DNA of 19,981 bases from M55B111 sp964614065 (GTDB lineage Bacteria; Bipolaricaulota; Bipolaricaulia; M55B111), in the NCBI GenBank assembly GCA_964614065.1, contig CAZTJJ010000023.1, positions 1-19,981 of the forward strand. Reading direction: 5' to 3'. The position numbers and the translations under genes are program-made. The notes beneath the pieces are model-generated. The model was not told the DNA's origin. It searched no databases and saw only the letters and a program-made list of their open reading frames with translations. Below, piece after piece: positions 7,176-14,471 of the stretch. Position 1 is the first letter of the stretch; every line of letters begins with the position of its first letter.

Positions 7176-8729
7176 TTGGATCAATTAATTTATGGACCCT
7201 CGATTTATACGATGGATATTGACAGCCCGGTGGTAGAGGCAGTAGGGGTGACGGACGGGAAAATTGATTTGGTAGGAAGTAAGGAGGATTTGGTTGAGCT
7301 TAAGACCCAGGAAACCGAGGTGATAAATCCGCGTGCTGGTTCCATGTTTCCCGGGTTTGTCGATAATCACGTGCATTTTCTGGACATTGGATTATATGAG
7401 TTGTTCTACGTGGACTTGAGTGAAACTTCCTCTAAAAAGGAACTTTTAGAGATGGTCAGGGGAGCAAAGGACAGAGAAGGTTCTGGTGAATGGCTACTGG
7501 GGATGGGCTGGGATGAGAGCGACTGGGTTGGCGATAAGAAGTTTCCTACGCGGGAAGAATTGGACAGGGTGGTATCGGATAGGCCAGTTGCTCTTCAGAG
7601 AGTCGATATGCACACTTTTGTTGTTAATAGCCGGGGTATAGACAAACTGAATATCGATCCCTCCACCGAGGGCGCTGCAACAGAAAATGGCGAGTTCACG
7701 GGTATATTTTCAGAAAATGCGTCTCTGAAAGTGAAACAAGCCATTGCGCCGGACGTGAAAGAGGCAACGGACGCGCTCAGAGAATCTGTAAACCAGGCTC
7801 ATCGGAAAGGCGTGACTTCGATTAATCAGATGGTTGTGGATCCAGGCGAATTTGGTAATTACTTCGGTGCCTATCGGCGCTTGAACGATCGAGACGAGTT
7901 AAGGGTACATTCCCGAATATATTTTACCGAGAACTATCTCGATCAGGCTGTAAATTTAGGTCTTGAAACGGGTTTTGGCGACGATTGGCTTCGGATAGGG
8001 GGGTTGAAGCTTTTTACTGACGGCTCGATTGGTTCGAGGACGGCTTGGATATCCAAACCGTATAAAGGTGAGCCGGATAATACTGGCATGTCGATGTGGG
8101 ACACCGAAAAGTTGCTTGGTTTAATGAAAAAGGCAGACCGCAACGGAATTCAGCTGGGAATACACGCCATAGGAGACCGCGCTATCGGCCAGGTGATCAG
8201 TTGCATGGAAGAAATTGTTAGCGAAGATGAGAATAAGTTGCGCCATAGAATCGAGCACTGTGAGATGCCCAGCGACGAGCAAATAGAGAAGATGGCCAAA
8301 CTGGGAATAATTGCTTCGATGCAACCTAACTTCATTGGAAAGTGGGGTAAACCGGGTACTATGTATGAAGAGAGATTTGGTAAGGAGCGGTTGCCTGAGC
8401 TGAATAAACTTAAGGTATTTAAAGATAGGGACGTTCCGCTATCGTTTAGTTCCGATGGAATGCCTTTTGGTCCTTTGTTTGGTATTCATTGGGCGGTGAA
8501 CGCTCCGTTTGATACCCAGAGACTATGTCCTGAATCAGCAATAAGGGCGTATACTCTGGACGCCGCTTACGTCGAGGGAACCGAGAATAAGATTGGATCA
8601 ATTGAACCTGGAAAATATGCGGATTTCGTTCTTTTGGACGAGAATCCCATAAAGAACCCTGAAAAGATAAAGGACATGAACGTGGAGATGACTTTCGTCG
8701 AAGGTGAGGTTGTTTACAGTAACAAGTAA
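7176..8729 (+). CDS. YtcJ-type amidohydrolase (amidohydrolase_3 family), intact paralogue
   Basis: A complete 517-residue amidohydrolase. Metal and catalytic motifs in order: HxH in FVDNHVHF (H65, H67), LKLFTDGSIGSRTA near 277-290 (K278 is the probable bridging lysine), IHAIGDRA (H330), RHRIEHCEM (H361) and SFSSDGMPFG. The C-terminal beta-sandwich is IGSIEPGKYADFVLLDENP. The start is TTG at 7176 with GGGAGGT 8 nt upstream; no better in-frame start exists. It follows the permease genes by 70 nt and is probably co-transcribed. The family cleaves diverse amides and cyclic amides, and N-substituted formamide deformylase belongs to it; the substrate cannot be read from the sequence. Together with the paralogue at 2135-3128 it brackets the importer, which suggests the imported compound is its substrate. 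Confidence 0.92.
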   Translation: MDQLIYGPSIYTMDIDSPVVEAVGVTDGKIDLVGSKEDLVELKTQETEVINPRAGSMFPGFVDNHVHFLDIGLYELFYVDLSETSSKKELLEMVRGAKDREGSGEWLLGMGWDESDWVGDKKFPTREELDRVVSDRPVALQRVDMHTFVVNSRGIDKLNIDPSTEGAATENGEFTGIFSENASLKVKQAIAPDVKEATDALRESVNQAHRKGVTSINQMVVDPGEFGNYFGAYRRLNDRDELRVHSRIYFTENYLDQAVNLGLETGFGDDWLRIGGLKLFTDGSIGSRTAWISKPYKGEPDNTGMSMWDTEKLLGLMKKADRNGIQLGIHAIGDRAIGQVISCMEEIVSEDENKLRHRIEHCEMPSDEQIEKMAKLGIIASMQPNFIGKWGKPGTMYEERFGKERLPELNKLKVFKDRDVPLSFSSDGMPFGPLFGIHWAVNAPFDTQRLCPESAIRAYTLDAAYVEGTENKIGSIEPGKYADFVLLDENPIKNPEKIKDMNVEMTFVEGEVVYSNK

Positions 8730-9037
8730 GGATTTTGTATTGCTCCTTTGTTTGCGAAGATTTCACGATTGTGTTAGTCCTCGCGCCTTCCGAGGAACTT
8801 TCATCTCGTTGCTTTCCTGAGTCCTTCGTAATAGAACATGCACTTTTAACTTGGTGAAAGCCGTAAACCCTTTTGATTGTCAACCCTGACAGTTTCCGAG
8901 AGCATGAGGTAGCGCAAGATAAGTACCAATGGATAAAAACGTTTATCGACAAACGGCAGCTTAAATACTTTACATGCTAACATGGCCGCAAAATAGCGGT
9001 GCAAGCTTTGTTTTTTTCTGTTAACGGCTCTCTTTTC
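8730..9037. other. Non-coding stretch with several hairpins
   Basis: No supportable gene. Hairpins on the plus strand: AGTCCTCG/CGAGGA-a-CT (8776-8799, one bulge), ATTGTCA/TGACAGT (8876-8893, tight ACCC loop), CGTTT/AAACG (8940-8955) and CCGC/GCGG (8986-8999). Outer segments ACATGCA near 8836 and GCATG at 8902 could enclose the second. A T7 run at 9011-9017 follows. It may be an amidohydrolase 3' end with weak terminators, or a small structured RNA. I do not recognise any riboswitch, including the lysine L-box. Confidence 0.4.
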
Positions 9038-9064
9038 TTGATTAGTATGAGTAGATCGTATAAT
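9038..9064 (+). promoter_or_regulatory. Promoter candidate for the lysine cluster
   Basis: A perfect TATAAT (9059-9064) is preceded by TTGATT (9038-9043) at a short 15-nt spacing. Transcription would start near 9071 and give an 80-nt leader to the TTG start at 9151. The leader contains GGTTCT (9080-9085) and its complement AGAACC (9110-9115), which could pair around a 24-nt loop. Confidence 0.5.
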
Positions 9065-9150
9065 ATGGTATGGATAATTGGTTCTACCAGTTTACCGATA
9101 ACTTTTCTCAGAACCGAGATACATATTGCTTAATTAAGGTGGTGATAGGT

Positions 9151-10458
9151 TTGGCAAAGACAATTGGAATTAAAAAGGAGGAGAAAAATAGGTGGGAAAG
9201 AAGGACGCCCCTTGCCCCACGGCATGTAAAAGAGCTCTCAGAAAATTATGGAGTACATTCTGTAGTCGAGTCCTCACCCATTAGAGTTTTTGAAGACCAG
9301 GAATATGTAGAAGCTGGCGCTGAAGTAGTTGAAGACCTCGCTGATGTTCCAGTAGTGCTGGCTATCAAGGAGATAAAACAGGAGAAATTTGAAGCTGGAA
9401 CTACTTATCTGTTTTTTTCACACACCATAAAGGGTCAGCAGTATAATATGCCAATGTTGAGGGAGTTGATAGACAAGGGCTGTCAGTTGATCGATTATGA
9501 AAAAATTACCGATTCCGAGGGAAAGAGGCTGCTTGCATTTGGCCGTTATGCCGGGCTTGCAGGGATGATAGATAGTTTTTGGGCCCTGGGGAAAAGACTG
9601 GAATGGGAGGGCGTAAATACTCCGTTCACGGAAGTAAAAAGCGCCCACGAGTATTCCTCACTATTTGATGCTAAAGAGCACCTGTTGCAGGTGGGCCGCA
9701 AAATAAAGAAGGAGGGGCTGAATCCTGATTTAGTACCTTTAACAGTAGGTATAGCTGGTTATGGACATGTTTCCCGAGGGGCCCAGGAGATTCTGGATCT
9801 TCTACCGGTTATGGAGATTGAAGCCAAGGAACTTCTGGACATGGATATGAGTGCCGCTACTGATAATTTCATTTACAAGGTAGTGTTTAAGGAAAGCGAT
9901 TTGGTTAAAACAAAATCCCCGGATGAAGGCTTCGAGCTTAGGGATTATTTTCAAAATCCAGAGAGGTACGAATCCCGCTTCAACGAATATCTTCCTCGTC
10001 TTTCACTGCTCATAAATGCTATTTATTGGGAAGAACAATATCCTCGCCTGATCACGAAGAAAGAAGCTAACCAATTATATGCTTCTGGAGAGGGGGCAAA
10101 GCTCAAGGTTATCGGTGATATCAGTTGTGATATTCAAGGCGCGATAGAAATAACTATCGATTCCACCGATCCCGGTGACCCCGTTTTCGTCTACGATCCC
10201 GATACTGAAGACGCAGTTGTAGGTTATAAAGGAAAGGGTCCGGTCATCATGGCCGTGGATAATTTGCCATGTGAATTTCCGGCGGACTCTTCCGGATACT
10301 TTAGTGAGATACTGAAACAATTCATACCCGATATCGCAAGCGTCGACTACTCAAAGGATTTCGAAGATATCGAATTGCCCCCTCCCATCAGGCGAGCAAT
10401 GATCCTTCATCAGGGAGAATTAACTCCTGATTATCAATATCTTAATGAATACATCTAA
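9151..10458 (+). CDS. Lysine-ketoglutarate reductase (LKR half of AASS-type enzyme)
   Basis: A 435-residue protein colinear with the N-terminal half of eukaryotic AASS/LKR-SDH, which condenses lysine with 2-oxoglutarate to form saccharopine. Shared blocks, judged from memory of the human protein: IGIKKEEKNRWERRTPLAP (5-23), TTYLFFSHTIKGQ (84-96), LIDYEKI, AFGRYAGLAGMI, the nucleotide-binding GYGHVSRGAQEI (203-214), RFNEYLPRLSLLINAIYWE, PRLITK, IGDISCDIQGAIE and the ending IRRAMILHQGELTPDYQYL. The start is TTG at 9151, preceded by AAGGTGGTGAT (9136-9146); the in-frame ATG at 9070 overlaps the likely transcription start and precedes this SD, so it is rejected. The stop overlaps the next gene's SD. 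A bacterial saccharopine dehydrogenase or alanine-dehydrogenase relative is the main alternative, but the LKR-specific blocks argue against it. Confidence 0.88.
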   Translation: MAKTIGIKKEEKNRWERRTPLAPRHVKELSENYGVHSVVESSPIRVFEDQEYVEAGAEVVEDLADVPVVLAIKEIKQEKFEAGTTYLFFSHTIKGQQYNMPMLRELIDKGCQLIDYEKITDSEGKRLLAFGRYAGLAGMIDSFWALGKRLEWEGVNTPFTEVKSAHEYSSLFDAKEHLLQVGRKIKKEGLNPDLVPLTVGIAGYGHVSRGAQEILDLLPVMEIEAKELLDMDMSAATDNFIYKVVFKESDLVKTKSPDEGFELRDYFQNPERYESRFNEYLPRLSLLINAIYWEEQYPRLITKKEANQLYASGEGAKLKVIGDISCDIQGAIEITIDSTDPGDPVFVYDPDTEDAVVGYKGKGPVIMAVDNLPCEFPADSSGYFSEILKQFIPDIASVDYSKDFEDIELPPPIRRAMILHQGELTPDYQYLNEYI

Positions 10459-10468
10459 GGAGGAAAAA

Positions 10469-11647
10469 ATGCAGAAGAAAGCGTTAGTACTAGGTGCAGG
10501 TATGGTAGCTGGACCTTTGGTTCATTACCTGTTAGATCACGGATTCAAGGTTAAGGTGGCCTCACGTACTGTTAGCAAGGCGGAAGCTCTTGTCGAGGGG
10601 TATGAAAGTGGAGAGGCTCAGCAACTAAACGCTAAGAATACCCAATTAATGGGGGAATTAATAGAGCAAGCCGATCTGACGGTCAGCTTGCTTCCACCTT
10701 CTTTCCATACAGTGCCGGCGAAAATTTGCATTGATAAAAGCAAACCGATGGTTACCACCTCTTATGTGAGCGACGAGATGCAAGAACTTGATGGTAAAGC
10801 AAAGGAAGCCGGAGTTTTGCTTTTGAATGAGTCCGGTCTTGATCCGGGTATAGATCACATGTCCGCCGCCAAAACTATCGATGAGGTACACGAAGATGGA
10901 GGCAAAATTAAAGGTTTTCGCTCCTATTGTGGTGCGCTGCCCGCTCCGGAAAGTAGTCTGAATCCGCTTGGGTATAAATTTTCCTGGCATCCAATTGGGG
11001 TGTTACACGCTTCTACCAGCTCTGCCCGTTTTCTGAAGGATGGAGAAGAAGTACATGTAGCAAGCGAGGATTTGTTCACTACCTACGAACTAAAAGAGAT
11101 TGAAGGTTTGGGTTACTTTGAACAATATCCAAACAGAAATTCTCTTCCGTACATGGAAACGTACAATATCCCCGAGGCAGAGAGCATCTATCGTGCTACA
11201 CTGAGGAATATCGGCTGGTGTGAATTTGTAAAGAAGATGGTCGATTTTGGGCTTTTGGATGACGAGGAGAGGGACCTATCCGATCTAAGCTATCGTGAGT
11301 TTACTGCACAGCTTGCCGGGTGTTCCGTAGAGGGGTTGGAATCTGGGGTGGCGAAGAAGCTAAACCTTCCTTCGTACTCGAGGATTCTCAAAACTATGGA
11401 TTGGTTGGGATTGACCAGTGAGGATATAATTCCATTTGATCAAGGTTCGCCGATGGCCGTATTGGCAGAACGAATGGAAAAGAGAATGTCTCTTGAGNNN
11501 NNNNNNNNNNNNNNNNNNNNNNNNNNNNNNNNNNNNNNNNNNNNNNNNNNNNNNNNNNNNNNNNNNNNNNNNNNNNNNNNNNNNNNNNNNNNNNNNNTGG
11601 AAAATAGTGGTATCGAATTCGATGAGGTGGTGGAGGAAGTAAGCTAG
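10469..11647 (+). CDS. Saccharopine dehydrogenase (glutamate-forming, SDH half of AASS type), gap near 3' end
   Basis: Converts saccharopine to 2-aminoadipate semialdehyde plus glutamate, reducing NAD(P). The Rossmann start ALVLGAGMVAGPLVHYL (5-21) has GAGMVA. Family blocks follow: DLTVSLLPPSFH (69-80), MVTTSYVSDEM, ESGLDPGIDHM (121-131), SYCGALPAPESSLNPLGYKFSW (152-173), GYFEQYPNRNSLPY and IYRATLRNIGW. The order matches the C-terminal half of AASS. The start is ATG at 10469, 5 nt after AAGGAGG; an earlier in-frame ATG at 10445 lies before that SD. The gap removes part of the C-terminal domain; the 15 codons read after it (NSGIEFDEVVEEVS) fit the expected tail. Comparison with AASS suggests about 80 codons are missing rather than the 33 implied by 100 N. 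Directly coupled to the LKR gene. Confidence 0.87.
   Translation: MQKKALVLGAGMVAGPLVHYLLDHGFKVKVASRTVSKAEALVEGYESGEAQQLNAKNTQLMGELIEQADLTVSLLPPSFHTVPAKICIDKSKPMVTTSYVSDEMQELDGKAKEAGVLLLNESGLDPGIDHMSAAKTIDEVHEDGGKIKGFRSYCGALPAPESSLNPLGYKFSWHPIGVLHASTSSARFLKDGEEVHVASEDLFTTYELKEIEGLGYFEQYPNRNSLPYMETYNIPEAESIYRATLRNIGWCEFVKKMVDFGLLDDEERDLSDLSYREFTAQLAGCSVEGLESGVAKKLNLPSYSRILKTMDWLGLTSEDIIPFDQGSPMAVLAERMEKRMSLEXXXXXXXXXXXXXXXXXXXXXXXXXXXXXXXXXXENSGIEFDEVVEEVS
11498..11597. other. Assembly gap (100 N) in the saccharopine dehydrogenase gene
   Basis: Exactly 100 N. Frames on both sides happen to agree at this length, but the family length suggests a larger gap, roughly 240 bases. Confidence 0.97.
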
Positions 11648-11680
11648 ACGGCGAGATACTAGCTTGGTGCAAGGAACTTG

Positions 11681-11686
11681 AGGAGG
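11681..11686 (+). promoter_or_regulatory. Ribosome binding site that sets the kamA start
   Basis: AGGAGG, 6 nt before GTG at 11693. Reading from the TTG at 11678 would turn this SD into codons for two arginines, so the GTG is the likely start. Confidence 0.8.
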
Positions 11687-11692
11687 TATTTA

Positions 11693-12985
11693 GTGTTCAA
11701 AGCTGATGGAACTTTGACTGAAGGAAGAGATTACAGAAGTATTCCCCTTTGGTCCGACGTTTCGGAAGAAGATTGGAATGATTGGCATTGGCAGATAGCG
11801 AACAGAATAACCGAGGTGGATGAATTAAGTCAAGTAGTAGAACTATCTTCCAAAGAGAAAGAGAAAATGGTAGGGGGTTTGGATGAGCTACGTATGGCCA
11901 TTACTCCCTATTATGCGACGTTAATGGATCCTACAGATAGAAGGTGTCCTATTCGACAGCGGGCCGTACCGTTAGGTAAGGAGTTAGAAAAGATGCCCGA
12001 GGACATACATGATCCCCTGAGCGAGGACACGGATTCTCCCGTGGGAGGAGTTACTCATAGGTACCCTGATAGGATCCTGTTTATAGTGACGGATCAATGT
12101 AGCATGTATTGTCGGCATTGTACCCGTAGGCGGGCTGCCGGTGAAACCGACAAGCCAATGTCGCAAAAGGTCATTGATGAGGGGATAAAGTATGTGGAGG
12201 AGACCCCTCAGGTTAGGGATGTTCTTCTTTCCGGAGGAGATCCTCTAACCATGTCTAACGACAGGGTAGAGTATATACTCGCCAAGTTGTATGAAATTCC
12301 TCACGTAGAGATTCTCAGAATTGGGACCACGGTGCCCGTCGTTTTACCTCAGAGGGTAACATCTGATCTGGTAGACATGTTAAAGAAGTACCAGCCACTA
12401 TACATTAACACCCACTGCAACCACCCTAAGGAGATAACACCCCAGATGAAAGAAGCGGCCGAGAAATTAGCTGATGGTGGGTTTGTCCTAGGAAATCAGT
12501 CAGTGTTGCTTAATGGATTGAATGATTCTCCGATTATCATGAAAAAGCTTGTTCAGGACTTGTTGCGCATAAGGATTAGACCATATTACATGTACCAGTG
12601 TGATCTGTCCGAGGGTCTAAGTCACTTTAGGACATCAGTGGGGAAAGGTATTGAGATTATAGAGAATTTGAGAGGGCACACCTCCGGCTTGGCAGTCCCC
12701 CGGTTTATCATAGACGCGCCTGGCGGAGGGGGTAAGATCCCCGTAGGGCCAAACTACGTAGTTTCTAGAAATGACCGTCGGGTAATTCTACGTAACTACG
12801 AAGGCGTCCTTACTACCTACACTGAACCAAAAGATGAGGAAACATATGACAGGTGTCCCGACGAAGCAAAGCTACGCGAGGAGTTTCCTTATTTAGAGAA
12901 CAAAGAAGGGCCATCTCCCTTGCTTCGCGGAGATCAGTTAACTGTGGAACCTGGTGGTCTAGGTAGGCACCGAAGAAACGCGTAA
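11693..12985 (+). CDS. kamA: L-lysine 2,3-aminomutase (radical SAM, PLP-dependent)
   Basis: Interconverts L-lysine and L-beta-lysine using a 4Fe-4S cluster, S-adenosylmethionine and PLP. The 430-residue protein has the radical-SAM triad CSMYCRHC (C136, C140, C143), the SAM-binding SGGDPL, and the PLP lysine in DAPGGGGK (K348). The two aspartates that bind the substrate side-chain amino group in the Clostridium subterminale enzyme (D293, D330) align with YQCDLS (D304) and IIDAPGG (D341) at identical spacing, so lysine is favoured over glutamate, whose aminomutase lacks them. The zinc-binding cysteines of the C-terminal region are not clearly all present, though a cysteine occurs in YDRCPDE. 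It follows saccharopine dehydrogenase by 45 nt. No kamD/kamE, kdd or ablB is present in the window, so the fate of beta-lysine is not shown. Confidence 0.92.
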   Translation: MFKADGTLTEGRDYRSIPLWSDVSEEDWNDWHWQIANRITEVDELSQVVELSSKEKEKMVGGLDELRMAITPYYATLMDPTDRRCPIRQRAVPLGKELEKMPEDIHDPLSEDTDSPVGGVTHRYPDRILFIVTDQCSMYCRHCTRRRAAGETDKPMSQKVIDEGIKYVEETPQVRDVLLSGGDPLTMSNDRVEYILAKLYEIPHVEILRIGTTVPVVLPQRVTSDLVDMLKKYQPLYINTHCNHPKEITPQMKEAAEKLADGGFVLGNQSVLLNGLNDSPIIMKKLVQDLLRIRIRPYYMYQCDLSEGLSHFRTSVGKGIEIIENLRGHTSGLAVPRFIIDAPGGGGKIPVGPNYVVSRNDRRVILRNYEGVLTTYTEPKDEETYDRCPDEAKLREEFPYLENKEGPSPLLRGDQLTVEPGGLGRHRRNA

Positions 12986-12991
12986 CAAGGT

Positions 12992-13019
12992 TTGACTTTT
13001 TAAATATTCCAATTATGGG
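12992..13019 (+). promoter_or_regulatory. Candidate promoter for the livKHMGF operon
   Basis: TTGACT (12992-12997), a 16-nt spacer and TATGGG (13014-13019), giving a leader of about 95 nt before livK. The -35 box is near consensus; the -10 box is weak at its 3' end. Confidence 0.4.
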
Positions 13020-13046
13020 TTTTACATCTATGTCTTAACTCTTTAA

Positions 13047-13065
13047 TTGGGGGTGATAGAAGTTC
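13047..13065 (+). promoter_or_regulatory. G-run leader element shared with the peptide-type binding-protein gene
   Basis: TTGGGGGTGATAGAAGTTC, about 73 bases upstream of the livK ATG, matches the element at 3555-3573 in sequence and in distance to its gene. GGTGAT could pair with the 16S tail, but the only overlapping start (GTG) gives a six-codon frame. Possible roles are a ribosome standby site, an operator or a leader structure. Confidence 0.4.
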
Positions 13066-13120
13066 AGGTTTAGTGATTGGTGAGCAATAGCGAAAAGTAT
13101 CTAATCAGGAGGAATTTATC

Positions 13121-14392
13121 ATGAGTAGCAAGGCGAGATCTTTTTTTATCTTGTTTTTGGCCTGTAGTTTGTTGATTGGGTCTTTTGCTTTTTTGGCCCT
13201 GGCGGAGGATAAGGAGCCAGTGAAGATTGGGATTGTTCTTCCTATGTCCCCGCCTGGCGCATATAACACCGGTACGAAAATGTATAGAGCAGCTCAACTG
13301 GCTGCCAGCAAGGTGAATGACTCAGGTGGAATCCTGGGAGGAAGGAAAGTAAAATTAATACTTGTTGATAGCCGGGGTATGCCCGAACAGGGAAAGGCAG
13401 CCGTGGAAAGACTAATAACCAAGGAAAAGGTAGTGGGAATAATCGGGAACTATCACAGTGGAGTTGCTCTTGCACAAATGCCCATTCTGAAAAAATACCA
13501 CATTCCTTATATTTGTGCGGAAGCCTGGGATGACCGAGTGACCAGCAAAGGTCAGGAAGAGGTCTTCCGTATTTCGATAACCACTTCAATGTATACTCAG
13601 ATTGCGGTGGATTGGATGAAAGCAGTTGGTTTCGAGAAGGTTTATCTCCTTCACGAAAACACGGCCTATGGCGAATGGCTCAAAGGGTATTTCAGTGAGC
13701 AGTTGGATGCGACGGATATCGAGTACAAGAACGTAATGGCCGATCCGAAGACACAGGATTTCACTTCAACTTTGCTGAGGATAGCACAGTGGGAGCCCGA
13801 TTTATTATTTGGAGATGTCACAGGACCTGCCAGCTTTAGCTTACTAAAACAGTCGAAAAATACGGGTTTAGCTCCCACGCCGGATACCGCTTATTACGGT
13901 TCAATTACGCTTCTAAACTCGAAGGAGTTCTGGGAAAGTGCTGGGGAGAACGGCAAGTACACGGTCGTTTCCAGGATAGCCCTACCTCCGACGGTGGAGT
14001 CTGAAATGGCGAAAGAAGTCCAGAAGAAGTTCAAAGAGACTTACGATAGGGATATGACTCCACAGGCGATGGAAGGCTACGATGCGTTTATGTTGATGGT
14101 AGAAGCTATGAAGAGCGCTGAGTCTACTGACGCGGACGCGGTGATTCACGCCCTGGAGAACATTAAATGGGACGGTGTTCGTGGGACCTATCAATTCCCG
14201 TACGGCTCTGATAACCCAGTTCCCGAAGATATGCCAGATTACATGTGGCATCAGTTCCCGGACGTAACTTGTTACCTCTTAGAGTACACGGAAGTAGGTC
14301 AGACCCCCACTGAAGCTCCAGTTATTTGGCCTCCCGAATGGGCGTCAGACGTTGTTGGATCCGATTACTACATTCCAGTTCCAGAAGAATAG
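13121..14392 (+). CDS. livK: Branched-chain-type amino acid binding protein (LivK family)
   Basis: A 423-residue binding protein of the type-1 periplasmic fold (Peripla_BP_6). Residues 1-28 are a signal peptide ending ALA-ED; the single cysteine in FLAC is followed by a further hydrophobic run and does not make a convincing lipobox. KIGIVLPMSPPGAYNTG, AAQLAASKVNDSGGILGGRKV, VVGIIGNYHSGVALA, IPYICAEAWDD and TAYGEWLKGYF follow the family order, with the late YDAFMLMVEAM segment. The ATG has AGGAGG 8 nt upstream. It heads a complete importer operon; a strong hairpin separates it from livH. Ligand not assigned: family members bind Leu/Ile/Val, other amino acids, amides or aromatic acids. The neighbouring lysine genes make a lysine-related ligand conceivable, but nothing in the sequence proves it. 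Confidence 0.9.
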   Translation: MSSKARSFFILFLACSLLIGSFAFLALAEDKEPVKIGIVLPMSPPGAYNTGTKMYRAAQLAASKVNDSGGILGGRKVKLILVDSRGMPEQGKAAVERLITKEKVVGIIGNYHSGVALAQMPILKKYHIPYICAEAWDDRVTSKGQEEVFRISITTSMYTQIAVDWMKAVGFEKVYLLHENTAYGEWLKGYFSEQLDATDIEYKNVMADPKTQDFTSTLLRIAQWEPDLLFGDVTGPASFSLLKQSKNTGLAPTPDTAYYGSITLLNSKEFWESAGENGKYTVVSRIALPPTVESEMAKEVQKKFKETYDRDMTPQAMEGYDAFMLMVEAMKSAESTDADAVIHALENIKWDGVRGTYQFPYGSDNPVPEDMPDYMWHQFPDVTCYLLEYTEVGQTPTEAPVIWPPEWASDVVGSDYYIPVPEE

Positions 14393-14400
14393 TTAAACAT

Positions 14401-14433
14401 ATAGCCCCCATGTTTTGTGTGCATGGGGGCTAT
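14401..14433 (+). terminator. Perfect 12-bp hairpin between livK and livH, no T tract
   Basis: ATAGCCCCCATG (14401-14412) pairs exactly with CATGGGGGCTAT (14422-14433) around a 9-nt loop. There is no run of T after the stem, so it is better seen as an mRNA-stabilising or processing hairpin that protects the livK 3' end than as an efficient intrinsic terminator. Confidence 0.7.
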
Positions 14434-14471
14434 CCATCTCAGTGATTTGTTTACATACAAGGAGACCATAG

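Noticed and set aside
8446..8952. Minus-strand open frame of 168 codons
   Set aside because: Mostly antisense to the well-supported amidohydrolase; no SD and an implausible Ser/Arg/Lys-rich product.
9070..9150. N-terminal extension of the lysine-ketoglutarate reductase from the ATG at 9070
   Set aside because: It starts at the predicted transcription start, has no SD, and the family N terminus begins after the SD at 9136-9146.
8730..9150. Lysine riboswitch upstream of the lysine cluster
   Set aside because: Looked for because of context; I could not find the conserved L-box core blocks in order.
13121..13210. Lipoprotein signal in the LivK-family protein
   Set aside because: The cysteine is preceded by FLA and followed by more hydrophobic sequence ending ALA-ED, which fits signal peptidase I better.
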